A stretch of DNA of 44,117 bases, taken from a virus. The notes below the pieces were generated by a model. The model did no database searches. It saw only the letters and a list, made by a program, of their open reading frames with translations, and had not been told where the DNA came from. Location of the stretch: positions 1-44,117 of IMG/VR virus record IMGVR_UViG_3300046477_000269; one strand, 5' to 3'. Within the stretch, counting starts at the first letter, position 1. Every line of letters starts with the position of its first letter. The position numbers were made by a program, and so were the translations under genes. Positions 34,685-43,482 of the stretch are shown here, one piece after another.

Positions 34685-36087
34685 CACCTTCCCAAGCGGC
34701 CAGGGAGTTGCTAGCTAGAAGGAGCGCGCGTTCCTCGCTGGCTTCCTGGTTGGAGTATAGGAAAGCCCCGTTCAAACCTGCTTTACATCAGCAGTTGCTG
34801 ATTTCGGAACTGGAGTCGGTCGAGGTTGGAAACACCAAAAACCTGATGGTGTGCATGCCTCCCGGATCAGCCAAATCCACCTACGGATCTGTAGAGTTCC
34901 CTGCCTGGTACATGGGCCGGAATCCCAAGAATCTCGTTATCGGGTGTGCGAACACCGATGAACTGGCGGAGGTTTTCTCCAGGAGATGTCGGAACATCGT
35001 CGATACCCCTGAATTCAGGGCGGTTTTCGAGGTTTCTCCGAGTGATAGGTGGGCCACCGGAAATTGGGTCACTTCGACGGGGGGGGAATACTTCGCTGCC
35101 GGGGTGGGGGCTGCGATCGCAGGAAGACGGGGAGATCTGGGACTCATCGACGATCCTGTGAAGAGCAGAGAGGATGCTGATTCCGAGCGATCCAGGAATT
35201 CCAAGTGGGAGTGGTATGTCAATGATTTTCTTACCAGGCTAAAGCCCAATGCCAGGAAGATCCTCATCATGACCCGTTGGCATGAAGATGATCTTGGAGG
35301 CAGGATTCTCGAGCGGGAAAGTAAAGACTGGAAGGTCATCACCATCCCGATGGAAGCTGTAGATAACGATCCTCTCGGGAGAGAACCCGGGGATCGGTTG
35401 TGGCCTGAGTACTACACCGACGACCAAGTTAATTCAGCCAAGCAGGATACGCGGTCGTGGTGGGCTCTGTACCAACAAAGCCCGACGAGTGACCAGGGCG
35501 GGTATTTCAAGGCGGAGTGGCTTCATGAGTACGATAAAGAGCCTCAGAACCTCAAGATCTACGGAGCCTCGGATTACGCCGTTACCGAGGGAAGTGGAGA
35601 CTTCACGGAGCACGGGGTGGTGGGAACGGATGCTTCTGGAAATGTCTACGTCCTCGACTGGTGGAGGGGACAAAAATCAGCAGACAAGTGGATCGACAAG
35701 AAGGCGGATCTCGTGGAGCGATGGGCTCCCGTCTGCTGGTTTGGGGAAGCTGGTCCGATTCGTAGATCTGTAGAGCCTTTCATGATGAAACGTCTCTCCG
35801 AAAGGGGTGCTTTCGTCAGGATCGAGTGGCTACCTTCTCTCCATGACAAGGAAGCTCGAGCTAGAGGAATCCAAGCTCTCATGAGCATGGGAAAGGTTTT
35901 CTGGCCCAAGTTCGCTTCCTGGAAATCGGACGTTCAGGGCCAACTCCTGAGATTCCCTGCGGGTAAACACGATGATTCAGTTGACGTGATGAGCCTGTTT
36001 GGACGAGGATTGAAGTTCGTCAATTCTTCCAAGAAGAAGGGTTATAGGTCTATCATCTCGCCCATTACCAACTGGATGTCGGGATGA
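34681..36087 (+). CDS. terL: Terminase large subunit
   Basis: A 468-residue protein with ATPase and nuclease halves. Walker A: MPPGSAKST (59-67). Walker B: GLIDD (154-158). Coupling motif MTRWHEDDLGG (about 198-208). RNase-H-type nuclease residues: D296 in YGASDYAV and the HDDSVDVMS group (428-436). It packages DNA through the portal with headful cutting, the usual mode of P22/Sf6-like phages. GTG start 34681. Confidence 0.93.
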   Translation: MTPSQAARELLARRSARSSLASWLEYRKAPFKPALHQQLLISELESVEVGNTKNLMVCMPPGSAKSTYGSVEFPAWYMGRNPKNLVIGCANTDELAEVFSRRCRNIVDTPEFRAVFEVSPSDRWATGNWVTSTGGEYFAAGVGAAIAGRRGDLGLIDDPVKSREDADSERSRNSKWEWYVNDFLTRLKPNARKILIMTRWHEDDLGGRILERESKDWKVITIPMEAVDNDPLGREPGDRLWPEYYTDDQVNSAKQDTRSWWALYQQSPTSDQGGYFKAEWLHEYDKEPQNLKIYGASDYAVTEGSGDFTEHGVVGTDASGNVYVLDWWRGQKSADKWIDKKADLVERWAPVCWFGEAGPIRRSVEPFMMKRLSERGAFVRIEWLPSLHDKEARARGIQALMSMGKVFWPKFASWKSDVQGQLLRFPAGKHDDSVDVMSLFGRGLKFVNSSKKKGYRSIISPITNWMSG

Positions 36088-36093
36088 TCCACT

Positions 36094-36249
36094 GTGGAAC
36101 GGGAATTCGTCTGGACCGACAATCGGAACACGGGAGTAGTCGTCTGGTATGACGAGCCCTCGAAATTCCCTGAAGGTAAGTTCCTAGAGGTTACAGCCGA
36201 GGATTTGTACACAGCCAGAAAACAAGCAGAAGAACTGTGGACTATCTGA
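36094..36249 (+). CDS. Small protein between terL and portal
   Basis: A 51-residue ORF from GTG 36094: MEREFVWTDNRNTGVVVWYD, then FLEVTAEDLYTARKQAEELW. It fills the 150-base gap and overlaps the portal start by 13 bp. A short strand-helix protein in this place is common among podoviruses. Function unknown. Confidence 0.6.
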   Translation: MEREFVWTDNRNTGVVVWYDEPSKFPEGKFLEVTAEDLYTARKQAEELWTI

Positions 36250-38621
36250 AAGAAGCCAAGGACAACTGGGAAGACGCAAAGGAATTTTGCAAGGAACAGT
36301 ATTCCCGCATCGAAGAGGACTTCGAGTTCTCGAATCCGAGTGATCCAAAGCAATGGGCCGAAGAAGCACTCAATGCGAGAAAAGGCAGACCTACTCACAC
36401 CCTCGACCGGACGAATCAGTACGTCCAGCACGTTGTAAACAGGAACCGGGAAGCCAAAACCTCCTGTGACGTCCTTCCTGCTGATTCAAATGCCGATCCC
36501 GAAGTCGCAAAGAAGATAAAAGGCATCATCCGCCACATCGAGTACACCTCCAAAGCCGATTTAGCGTGGGATACCGCTTCGGATCACCAGGTACGGGGGG
36601 GTCTTGGGTGGGTCAGAGTCGTTCCTAGGATCGTGGATCCTGAGAGAAATGAACAGGAAATCATCATCCAGAGGGTCCACGACCCTCTTTCTTGTGTCCT
36701 CGATCCCAATTCAACTGAACCAGACGGTTCGGATGCGATGTTCGGGTTCGTCGAGACGAATCTCACGAATACCTACTTCGAGAGACGGTATCCGAACGCG
36801 AAGAAGGAAAGCTTTGATACGGAAGGGTGGTTTTCAGACGATTCAGTGAGGATCTGCGAGTACTTTAGGGTCGTAGAGACGGAGATTCCGATGATCTCCG
36901 TGAGGAGCGGAGAAGGAAACTTCACGCTCTCTCAAGAAGAATACTCATCCTACGAAGCAACCACCGGCGTAAAACCTCCGGAAGGTACCCCTTTCAAGGC
37001 AAAGAAACGCTCTGTCAAGTGGTGCACCCTCACAGGGGCTGAGATCCTAGACGAGACCGAGTATCCAAGCAACTGGATCGGTCTGGTCCCGATGTTAGGT
37101 CATGAAATCTGGATCAAGGGCAAACGGTTCTACTGTGGTCTGGTCCGTAGATTGATGGATGGTCAAAGACTCCATAACTACGAGATGTCGGCTCTTACAG
37201 AGAGCCTCATGATCCAGCCAAAAGCCCCGTTCATGATTCCCGGAAGAGCCATCGAGGGTTATGAGGCTGAGTGGGCCGGATTGAACAAGGGAAACCCCGC
37301 TTTCCTACCGTACAACGACATCGACGAGAGCGGCCAACCCGTCGCTCCCCCGAACAGACTCGTACCTCCACAATTTCCCATCGCATACGCCAACACCTCA
37401 CAGTTGGCGATCCAGGAAATGGAGAACTCGATCGGTCTTCCCAAAGCATCTCTGGGAATGCCCTCACAAGCGATCTCTGGTAGAGCAAAACTTGCCGATA
37501 CGAGTCAGGGAGAGACAGCCACTTTCCACTTTGCTGACAACCGAAGGATTTGTCAGGAGCAGGTCTACAGAATCGTCGTGGACATGATCCCCCAGATCTA
37601 TGACTCCCGTAGACAGGCCAAGATCATGGGTGAGGATGGTCAACAAAGCACCATCCTCATCGACCCAGAACTGAAAACAGCTTCTGATACTCAAGGCGGA
37701 AAAGTCGTTGCGATCAATCCCGGGGTAGGTAGATACGACGTACGAGTAAAAGTAGGCCCGAGTTACACCACCATCCGTGAAGAGATGGGGGTGAAGCTCC
37801 AGGAACTTGGGAAGGGAAACCCGATCCTCGCGGCAGCTTTGACCCCGATCCTCCTAAAGCTTTCAGACATGCCCGAGGCGGACCGTCTCGAGCGGATTGC
37901 AATGGCAATCCTTCCTCCAGAGGTTCAGAAAGCGTACCAGGAAGACAACTCGAGCATTCCTCCACAGGCCCAGGTTCAGATCTCTCAACAGGGACAACAG
38001 ATCACCCAAATGGCACAGGCCATGGAACAAGCTACTCAGGTCATCCAAGACCTTCAGGGTCAATTAAACGACAAGAACGACAAGGTTCAGTCCGAAGCCA
38101 AAGCAGCGATCGCTGAGATCACAGTCGCTCAGACCCAGTTGAAACAGCAGTCCGACGCGATTCAACAGCAACGACAACTGCTGATGAAGGAAGACCAACT
38201 CGTTCAGAAGAATGCGGAACTCGCTACCCAACAGATCGAGAACGAGAAACTACAACTTCAACTGTTCGGCGTCGAGCAAACGAAGAAAGTAGCTGAGGAC
38301 TCAGCAAACAAGATTGGCGAAAACGTCCAATCAACAGTTAAAGAGTCCACGATGAGTCTGTACAAGACCATCGAAGAGGGAATGATGATCCTCGCTGAAG
38401 CGACGAAGAAAAACGCTCAAGCGATCGATTCTCTTCAAAAGGTGGTCTCTCAAGACGATCCACAGATGAAAAGCGTCTCGGATACCCAAGCGAAGACCCT
38501 CGAAACTCTCTCAACGCTCATCAAGATGGTGCAAGCGGACAGGGAAAGAATCCCCGAAAAAGATCCCAAGACGGGGGCCATCACCAAGGTGGTCGATCGC
38601 ATCGTGATGCCGAAGGAATGA
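36237..38621 (+). CDS. Portal protein, P22-like
   Basis: A 794-residue protein, near the size of P22 gp1 (725). Recognisable family segments are DTASDHQVRGGLGWVRVVPR, IQRVHDPLSCVLDPNSTEPD, LVPMLGHEIWIKGKRFYCGL, LMDGQRLHNYEMSALTESLM, and QEMENSIGLPKASLGMPSQA. From about residue 570 the sequence becomes Gln-rich and helical, like the long C-terminal barrel of P22 portal. It forms the dodecameric packaging vertex. GTG start 36237. Confidence 0.92.
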   Translation: MDYLKEAKDNWEDAKEFCKEQYSRIEEDFEFSNPSDPKQWAEEALNARKGRPTHTLDRTNQYVQHVVNRNREAKTSCDVLPADSNADPEVAKKIKGIIRHIEYTSKADLAWDTASDHQVRGGLGWVRVVPRIVDPERNEQEIIIQRVHDPLSCVLDPNSTEPDGSDAMFGFVETNLTNTYFERRYPNAKKESFDTEGWFSDDSVRICEYFRVVETEIPMISVRSGEGNFTLSQEEYSSYEATTGVKPPEGTPFKAKKRSVKWCTLTGAEILDETEYPSNWIGLVPMLGHEIWIKGKRFYCGLVRRLMDGQRLHNYEMSALTESLMIQPKAPFMIPGRAIEGYEAEWAGLNKGNPAFLPYNDIDESGQPVAPPNRLVPPQFPIAYANTSQLAIQEMENSIGLPKASLGMPSQAISGRAKLADTSQGETATFHFADNRRICQEQVYRIVVDMIPQIYDSRRQAKIMGEDGQQSTILIDPELKTASDTQGGKVVAINPGVGRYDVRVKVGPSYTTIREEMGVKLQELGKGNPILAAALTPILLKLSDMPEADRLERIAMAILPPEVQKAYQEDNSSIPPQAQVQISQQGQQITQMAQAMEQATQVIQDLQGQLNDKNDKVQSEAKAAIAEITVAQTQLKQQSDAIQQQRQLLMKEDQLVQKNAELATQQIENEKLQLQLFGVEQTKKVAEDSANKIGENVQSTVKESTMSLYKTIEEGMMILAEATKKNAQAIDSLQKVVSQDDPQMKSVSDTQAKTLETLSTLIKMVQADRERIPEKDPKTGAITKVVDRIVMPKE

Positions 38622-38622
38622 C

Positions 38623-38907
38623 ATGGAAGGCGAAATCCTAGCTCCTCAAGACTTACTGATGCTCAAGCCTCTCGGAAGCTGTCAAGGCCCGAACGGAGTC
38701 TACAAACTCTTCGTGGATCAGCATGGACAGCCAGTTGTTCTCAGTGAACTGACGAAGAGGAAGTTCAAGCTGACATGGCCTGGAATCGTTGAATTAGCTG
38801 TAGACAACGGCATCGACGATGGGGTTGTCACAGACGATAAAGACTCACCGGGTTTTAAGTCCACCTACACCATCGAGTGCGAGAGCGGTCGATACACGAG
38901 CAACTAA
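38623..38907 (+). CDS. Small protein after portal gene
   Basis: A 94-residue beta-rich protein (MEGEILAPQDLLMLKPLGSC; LFVDQHGQPVVLSELTKRKF). It follows the portal after one base with GAAGGAAT upstream. It may be a head component; there is no family match I can name. Confidence 0.68.
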   Translation: MEGEILAPQDLLMLKPLGSCQGPNGVYKLFVDQHGQPVVLSELTKRKFKLTWPGIVELAVDNGIDDGVVTDDKDSPGFKSTYTIECESGRYTSN

Positions 38908-38911
38908 GGCC

Positions 38912-39403
38912 ATGGACTATTTCAAGGCTTACTACCAAGCCAACAAAGAGCGCATCAAGGCGCGCTCTGCGAAACGTCGTCTGGAGAAGCCTGATGAGTG
39001 CAAGGCTGCTGTAGAACGGTGGCACAAAGATCCAGCGAACGAGGAACGTCGGCGAGCTTACTACCGAGAAGTGGTTGCTAAAAGCGAAGCAGCGAAGAGG
39101 GCGAAGAAGAAATATCACGCGAAGCCAGAAACCAAGGCGATGATGGGAGCAAAGGCTCGCGCATATCACATCCGCAAGGATCAACGCATGCCGTTGTGGC
39201 TGACTGAAGATCATGTGGACCAGATCAACAGCATCTATAAGTTGGCTAGCATCTATAGCAATTGTTTAGGTCGGCAGCTTCACGTTGACCACATCGTGCC
39301 ACTGTACGGGGAGCGCGTTAGCGGTCTTCATGTGCCGTGGAATCTTCAAGTGATACCCAGCGAGGAAAACCTTAGCAAGGGCAACACTTTCATCATCTGC
39401 TAA
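38912..39403 (+). CDS. HNH endonuclease, homing-type
   Basis: A 163-residue protein. The N-terminal 90 residues are basic and helical (KAYYQANKERIKARSAKRRL), a DNA-binding region often seen in such proteins. The C-terminus has the HNH core: LHVDHIVPLYGERVSG, HVPWNLQVIP, EENLSKGN. It sits between head genes and its sense matches them, so it is probably a mobile insertion in the late operon. ATG 38912 follows AAGG; a longer ORF overlapping the previous gene is rejected. Confidence 0.87.
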   Translation: MDYFKAYYQANKERIKARSAKRRLEKPDECKAAVERWHKDPANEERRRAYYREVVAKSEAAKRAKKKYHAKPETKAMMGAKARAYHIRKDQRMPLWLTEDHVDQINSIYKLASIYSNCLGRQLHVDHIVPLYGERVSGLHVPWNLQVIPSEENLSKGNTFIIC

Positions 39404-39418
39404 ACAGGATTCCACATT

Positions 39419-39835
39419 ATGGCAAGCCCCTACAATAAGTTCCAAAGCTTCGGCGCTCTCTCGATGAACGGGGGACACAACCTGTCCACGGCAGCGATCA
39501 CCATCGCTCTATGTGCAGCAGCAAATCCTCCGTCAGCTTCAAATGCCGTCTTGAACGATATCGTTCAGGTCGCCTATACGAATCTGTCCGCGAGAGTTCT
39601 GACAACCACCTCGAGTACCCAATCTTCAGGTGTCTACAAACTCATCTGCCAGGACTTGATCCTCACAGCTTCAGGTGGTGTAGCGACTTTCAGGTACGTC
39701 GTTGCTTACAACGGAACCGCAGCGGGTGGACCTCTCATCGCGTGGTGGGACTATTCCTCGGATGTGACCCTGGCAGCCACGGAGACCTTTACCGTGAAAC
39801 TGGACCAGGCCAACGGTGTTTTCTCGTTCAGTTGA
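39419..39835 (+). CDS. Virion protein, small beta-rich
   Basis: A 138-residue protein (MASPYNKFQSFGALSMNGGH; ALCAAANPPSASNAVLNDIV; GGPLIAWWDYSSDVTLAATE). The pattern of short start, NLSTAAITIAL strand, T...A region and YNGTAAGGPLIAWWDYS is well known to me from phage structural genes near head or tail fibre genes. It probably forms a minor or decoration protein. One base gap to the next gene. Confidence 0.8.
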   Translation: MASPYNKFQSFGALSMNGGHNLSTAAITIALCAAANPPSASNAVLNDIVQVAYTNLSARVLTTTSSTQSSGVYKLICQDLILTASGGVATFRYVVAYNGTAAGGPLIAWWDYSSDVTLAATETFTVKLDQANGVFSFS

Positions 39836-41224
39836 ATGCGCCGCATCCGGATCTCGAGACTCCAGCATCTGGTATTGGATGCTGGGAGCGGTATCTATTC
39901 ACTTTCAGGACACAACAGTGATCTCCTGAAAGCGAGACACCTGATTGCCAGTCTCCTTCCGGGTGTCTATTCCCTGGCAGGAAACAATGCAACCTTGACG
40001 AGACAGACTCGGCTGCTAAGCACGATCAGTGGAACGTATTCCTACGTCGGAAACCCAGCAACACTAACCTGGGCGACAAGCCCGAATATCACGACAGCAC
40101 CGATCATCATCGGGATTCCGACTGTCGGAATTCCAGTTTCATACACCGCAGGAAATGTTACGGGAAGTCCTGTTCCGACCAGAACCCAACAGTGGCTATT
40201 GGACGGAAATACGATCATCGGGGCCACTGCTTCGACCTACACGCCGATTACCAGCGATGCGGGGCATAACCTGAGTGTCCGACAGATCGAGACAAACACT
40301 TTCGGATCTGCAAACAGGACAAGCGCAGGAGTCGTGGTCGCAAGTGCGACGGCAGATCCAACCTGGATCGCAACGATCCCCACGATCACGTTCACAAAAG
40401 GAACCGCTTCTTCTCCATTCAGTCTTGCCCCGTATCTTTCCAACTACAACCCAGCCCTTCATCTTCTGCAAGTCAGTTCTGGAACACTGCCTACCGGTAT
40501 AGGAATCAACCAGACGACTCCTTCGCTCACTTATGACGACTTGACAAGCGTCGTGGCTAGTAATAGCGGGATCGTCCTCACCGTTGTAGATGGATTCGCA
40601 GTATCGTACACGACGAACTTCCCGCTGACGGAACCCCTCATCAGCGAAGGCGGAAAGTGGATCAGCGGTGGAGTCAATCCTCCGAGAACTGATGTCCAGA
40701 CAGACGGAGTGCACGCGTTCGGGACAATGATCTCGCAACCATCGAACGTATTCCCAGATTCGATAGCTTGCCTGAATTCGTTCTCTAGCAATAACCATCG
40801 AGTCACCGGTACGCTATACAACGTAGGCGCGGTGTCTGGGCTCGAGGTAGAACTGGTGCTTCGTTGCAATTTGACATCGGCAACAAACACAGGTTACGAA
40901 ATCGACCTCGTAAGGTCGATCAGCGCAGTCAACTTCGTTCGCTGGAACGGTCCCGACAATAACTTCACAATCGCAACGGGGTTCCCGATTTCGACGAATG
41001 TGAACCTCAACGATGGCGCTGTTTGGGTGGCACAGATAGTAGGCAATATCGTTACGGTCACATGCAACGGCAACGCAGTATTTACGGCAGACATAACTAC
41101 CGCATTCTCTGGCGGTCTGGTGATCTCTTCAGGCACCCCTGGAATTGGATTCTGGTGCGAGACTGGAAACGCCGCAGACCGCACGAAATTTGGACTTCGT
41201 AACTTTTCCGCTGTCGCCCTATGA
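39836..41224 (+). CDS. Tail fibre/adhesin with SGxY repeats and Ig-like domain
   Basis: A 462-residue protein. It starts with three short repeats like those of the 1440 protein: SGIYSLSGHNSDLL, PGVYSLAGNNATLT, SGTYSYVGNPATLT. A region of GIPVSYTAGNVTGSPVPTRT, then QWLLDGNTIIGATASTYTPI resembles an Ig-like or fibronectin-type strand set. The later part (about 280-460) looks like a concanavalin-like jelly roll (VELVLRCNLTSATNTGYEID; ITTAFSGGLVISSGTPGIGF). It may bind carbohydrate. It overlaps the next gene by 4 bp. Confidence 0.82.
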   Translation: MRRIRISRLQHLVLDAGSGIYSLSGHNSDLLKARHLIASLLPGVYSLAGNNATLTRQTRLLSTISGTYSYVGNPATLTWATSPNITTAPIIIGIPTVGIPVSYTAGNVTGSPVPTRTQQWLLDGNTIIGATASTYTPITSDAGHNLSVRQIETNTFGSANRTSAGVVVASATADPTWIATIPTITFTKGTASSPFSLAPYLSNYNPALHLLQVSSGTLPTGIGINQTTPSLTYDDLTSVVASNSGIVLTVVDGFAVSYTTNFPLTEPLISEGGKWISGGVNPPRTDVQTDGVHAFGTMISQPSNVFPDSIACLNSFSSNNHRVTGTLYNVGAVSGLEVELVLRCNLTSATNTGYEIDLVRSISAVNFVRWNGPDNNFTIATGFPISTNVNLNDGAVWVAQIVGNIVTVTCNGNAVFTADITTAFSGGLVISSGTPGIGFWCETGNAADRTKFGLRNFSAVAL

Positions 41225-43482
41225 GCAGAACCTCGAATGCGTTTTCGATCTCGGTAGTGGCTGGAACCCCACCACCGCCAGGGGGCGCACTTGAGCAGGA
41301 CTGGGCCGCTCGGGCTACTGTCGGGGTGAATGGTGTCTTCCTCGCAAAGCGCTGGCAGACCAACACAGATATCGATCCGTGGCCCACAGGGACGGAAACG
41401 CACCTCACACTCGAAACCAGGATCAAGCGCAGTGGGATGGGGGCGCTCAGGTTTGCCAAGCTCGTGAGCGATGGCGCAGACATGGGTCTTACTCGCATCC
41501 TGCTGGGGCAGACCAGGGGTAACGGAACCGAGACGTGGTATCAGATCAGCGTCTACTTCCCAGAGGCCGCTGTGCGGTACAAACCTCAAAGTAGCAGTGG
41601 AGAAGGTGGGCAGAAGATGCTATGGGTTTCCGGTGGTGGCAATGCCAGCAACACCAACAACGAAGTTGTCAGTACTAATTCACAATGGCGCGGATTTGCA
41701 TCTGGGTATCACTCGAACGGAGGCGCATTTGAGGATTTCGCCAATAATGTATCCACGCCAAGTCATCCAGGAGGATTGAACGCAACCTACAGTAATGCAG
41801 TTGATAGAGGGGCTCCGACTACTATCAATACAGATGCTGACTATGAAAGTCGGTATGGCATTATCTATTACAGCAATGCAGTAGGATCATCTCCTATCCC
41901 TGCGCCGGGAGATATTTACGCCCAGGGATTCCCGTCTCCATTCGTCATTCAGTCTGGACTTCCAAGACTTCAGCCCGATGCGTGGACGACACTTCAATTC
42001 CGCATCAAGATTGGCACTCTCGGGACTGCATCAAGTGAAGTGGATCTATGGGTTGCTAGATCTGGGCAACCATTCGTTAAGCAGTTCGGATATACGGGTG
42101 TAACGCTTGGAACAGAGAACGGTGGCCACGGTGCTGTGTGGGTTTCTGCTTACGAGACGAACCGGACAGCTAATAGCCCAGGCATGCAGAACACGTTTTG
42201 CTGTTTCACCGAACTCATCGCCAGCACACAAAACATCGCCGCTCCCGCAGTCGTCCAGTTCGCGCCTGGTTATTCCCTCCCAACGTTGGGGACAAGCCTT
42301 CGCCTATCAAGCACGAACACACTGAGCGCAATCAGGCCAGCAGTGTGGGATCAGAACAGTTGGCTCTACTCGATCATCAATTCCTACGGCTTCGGTGCGT
42401 TCAACGAGTATTACTCACTCGGCGGCGCGATGATAGTAGGCTGTACAGGGGGGCATCAACACCCTGACTTCACTGGTGCTGCAGCTTACGACTTCACCGA
42501 TTTGACGTGGAAACTCCACGAACACCAGAATGGGGGCGTCAGATATTCTCCAGGCGATCTTTGGTTCGATGAGAGCGAAACCAACGGCTCTCCATATCGA
42601 GAGATCCCGAGTACGACTGGAAATGTCCCCGCTCCTGGGCACCCGTGTCAGACGCAAGCGATCATCCCACCTCAACTCGGCGGTGGTCCGAAGGGGAGTT
42701 TTGCCTCCATCACGCGTGGTTCCATGGGTGTTGGCGGTATCCTGCACTCAGGATCTATTCACAGATTCGATCTATCCACTAATCTATGGTCACGAGTAAC
42801 TAACAATCTATATGACCGAATCACCACTGGAAATGCGAACGGATACGAGGTTGGAACGGTCTTTGATGCCGGCCGTAAGCGCTATTGGCAGCTCCACCAG
42901 AACGACCATGAGTTGCTCTATTTCCCCTATCTCGACGCTAGCAACGCCAGCATGTCAGCTTGGGCGTATAGCACCTCGGCTGCGTACGGAGGTTTTCAGA
43001 GCGGCGACATCGGCAACGGTGCACGTTTGTGGATGTTCAATAGCTGCGTGTTCATGCAAAACGCAGGGAGCGCTGGGGGAACGTTCAACCTGCGCATCTT
43101 CGATCCTGCGAACCCCAGTCTTGGCTGGAGAGTGATCAACGTAAGCGGAGCACTCCCGGCGACTTTCAGTCGAAACGCTTATGCCTACTACCCGAGGACC
43201 GGGAGTTTCTATCTATTGAGCCAGTTCGGCGGGTCTAGCATAGGTCGTCTTAGGCCACCATCAAATCTCTCTGGCTTGGTCGGTCCTGCCTTGGTAACCG
43301 CGATGGTCAGCGGTACGTGGGTGAGCGATACGGTCACGATCAATCCGGCGCTTCCCAGGCAGACGAATGCGGGGGATCTGAGCGATCTCACGGAAAACTA
43401 CACCGCTCTAACTTACGTACCTTCGATCAACCGCCTTGCATGGTTCATCGGTGATGATGTGTATCTACTGGACCCGACATGA
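41221..43482 (+). CDS. Large two-domain adhesin (lyase-like jelly roll plus propeller)
   Basis: A 753-residue protein. Residues about 30-345 resemble polysaccharide-lyase-type jelly rolls (TETWYQISVYFPEAA; TLQFRIKIGTLGTASSEVDL; GGHGAVWVSAYETN). Residues about 360-750 have kelch/propeller-like repeats (GAAAYDFTDLTWKLHEHQN; SGSIHRFDLSTNLWSRVTNN; RNAYAYYPRTGSFYLLSQFG; LPSINRLAWFIGDDVYLLDP-like end). Such pairs occur in phage surface proteins that bind or degrade sugar. Assignment is by fold pattern, not by motif. It overlaps the next start by 4 bp. Confidence 0.8.
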   Translation: MSRTSNAFSISVVAGTPPPPGGALEQDWAARATVGVNGVFLAKRWQTNTDIDPWPTGTETHLTLETRIKRSGMGALRFAKLVSDGADMGLTRILLGQTRGNGTETWYQISVYFPEAAVRYKPQSSSGEGGQKMLWVSGGGNASNTNNEVVSTNSQWRGFASGYHSNGGAFEDFANNVSTPSHPGGLNATYSNAVDRGAPTTINTDADYESRYGIIYYSNAVGSSPIPAPGDIYAQGFPSPFVIQSGLPRLQPDAWTTLQFRIKIGTLGTASSEVDLWVARSGQPFVKQFGYTGVTLGTENGGHGAVWVSAYETNRTANSPGMQNTFCCFTELIASTQNIAAPAVVQFAPGYSLPTLGTSLRLSSTNTLSAIRPAVWDQNSWLYSIINSYGFGAFNEYYSLGGAMIVGCTGGHQHPDFTGAAAYDFTDLTWKLHEHQNGGVRYSPGDLWFDESETNGSPYREIPSTTGNVPAPGHPCQTQAIIPPQLGGGPKGSFASITRGSMGVGGILHSGSIHRFDLSTNLWSRVTNNLYDRITTGNANGYEVGTVFDAGRKRYWQLHQNDHELLYFPYLDASNASMSAWAYSTSAAYGGFQSGDIGNGARLWMFNSCVFMQNAGSAGGTFNLRIFDPANPSLGWRVINVSGALPATFSRNAYAYYPRTGSFYLLSQFGGSSIGRLRPPSNLSGLVGPALVTAMVSGTWVSDTVTINPALPRQTNAGDLSDLTENYTALTYVPSINRLAWFIGDDVYLLDPT

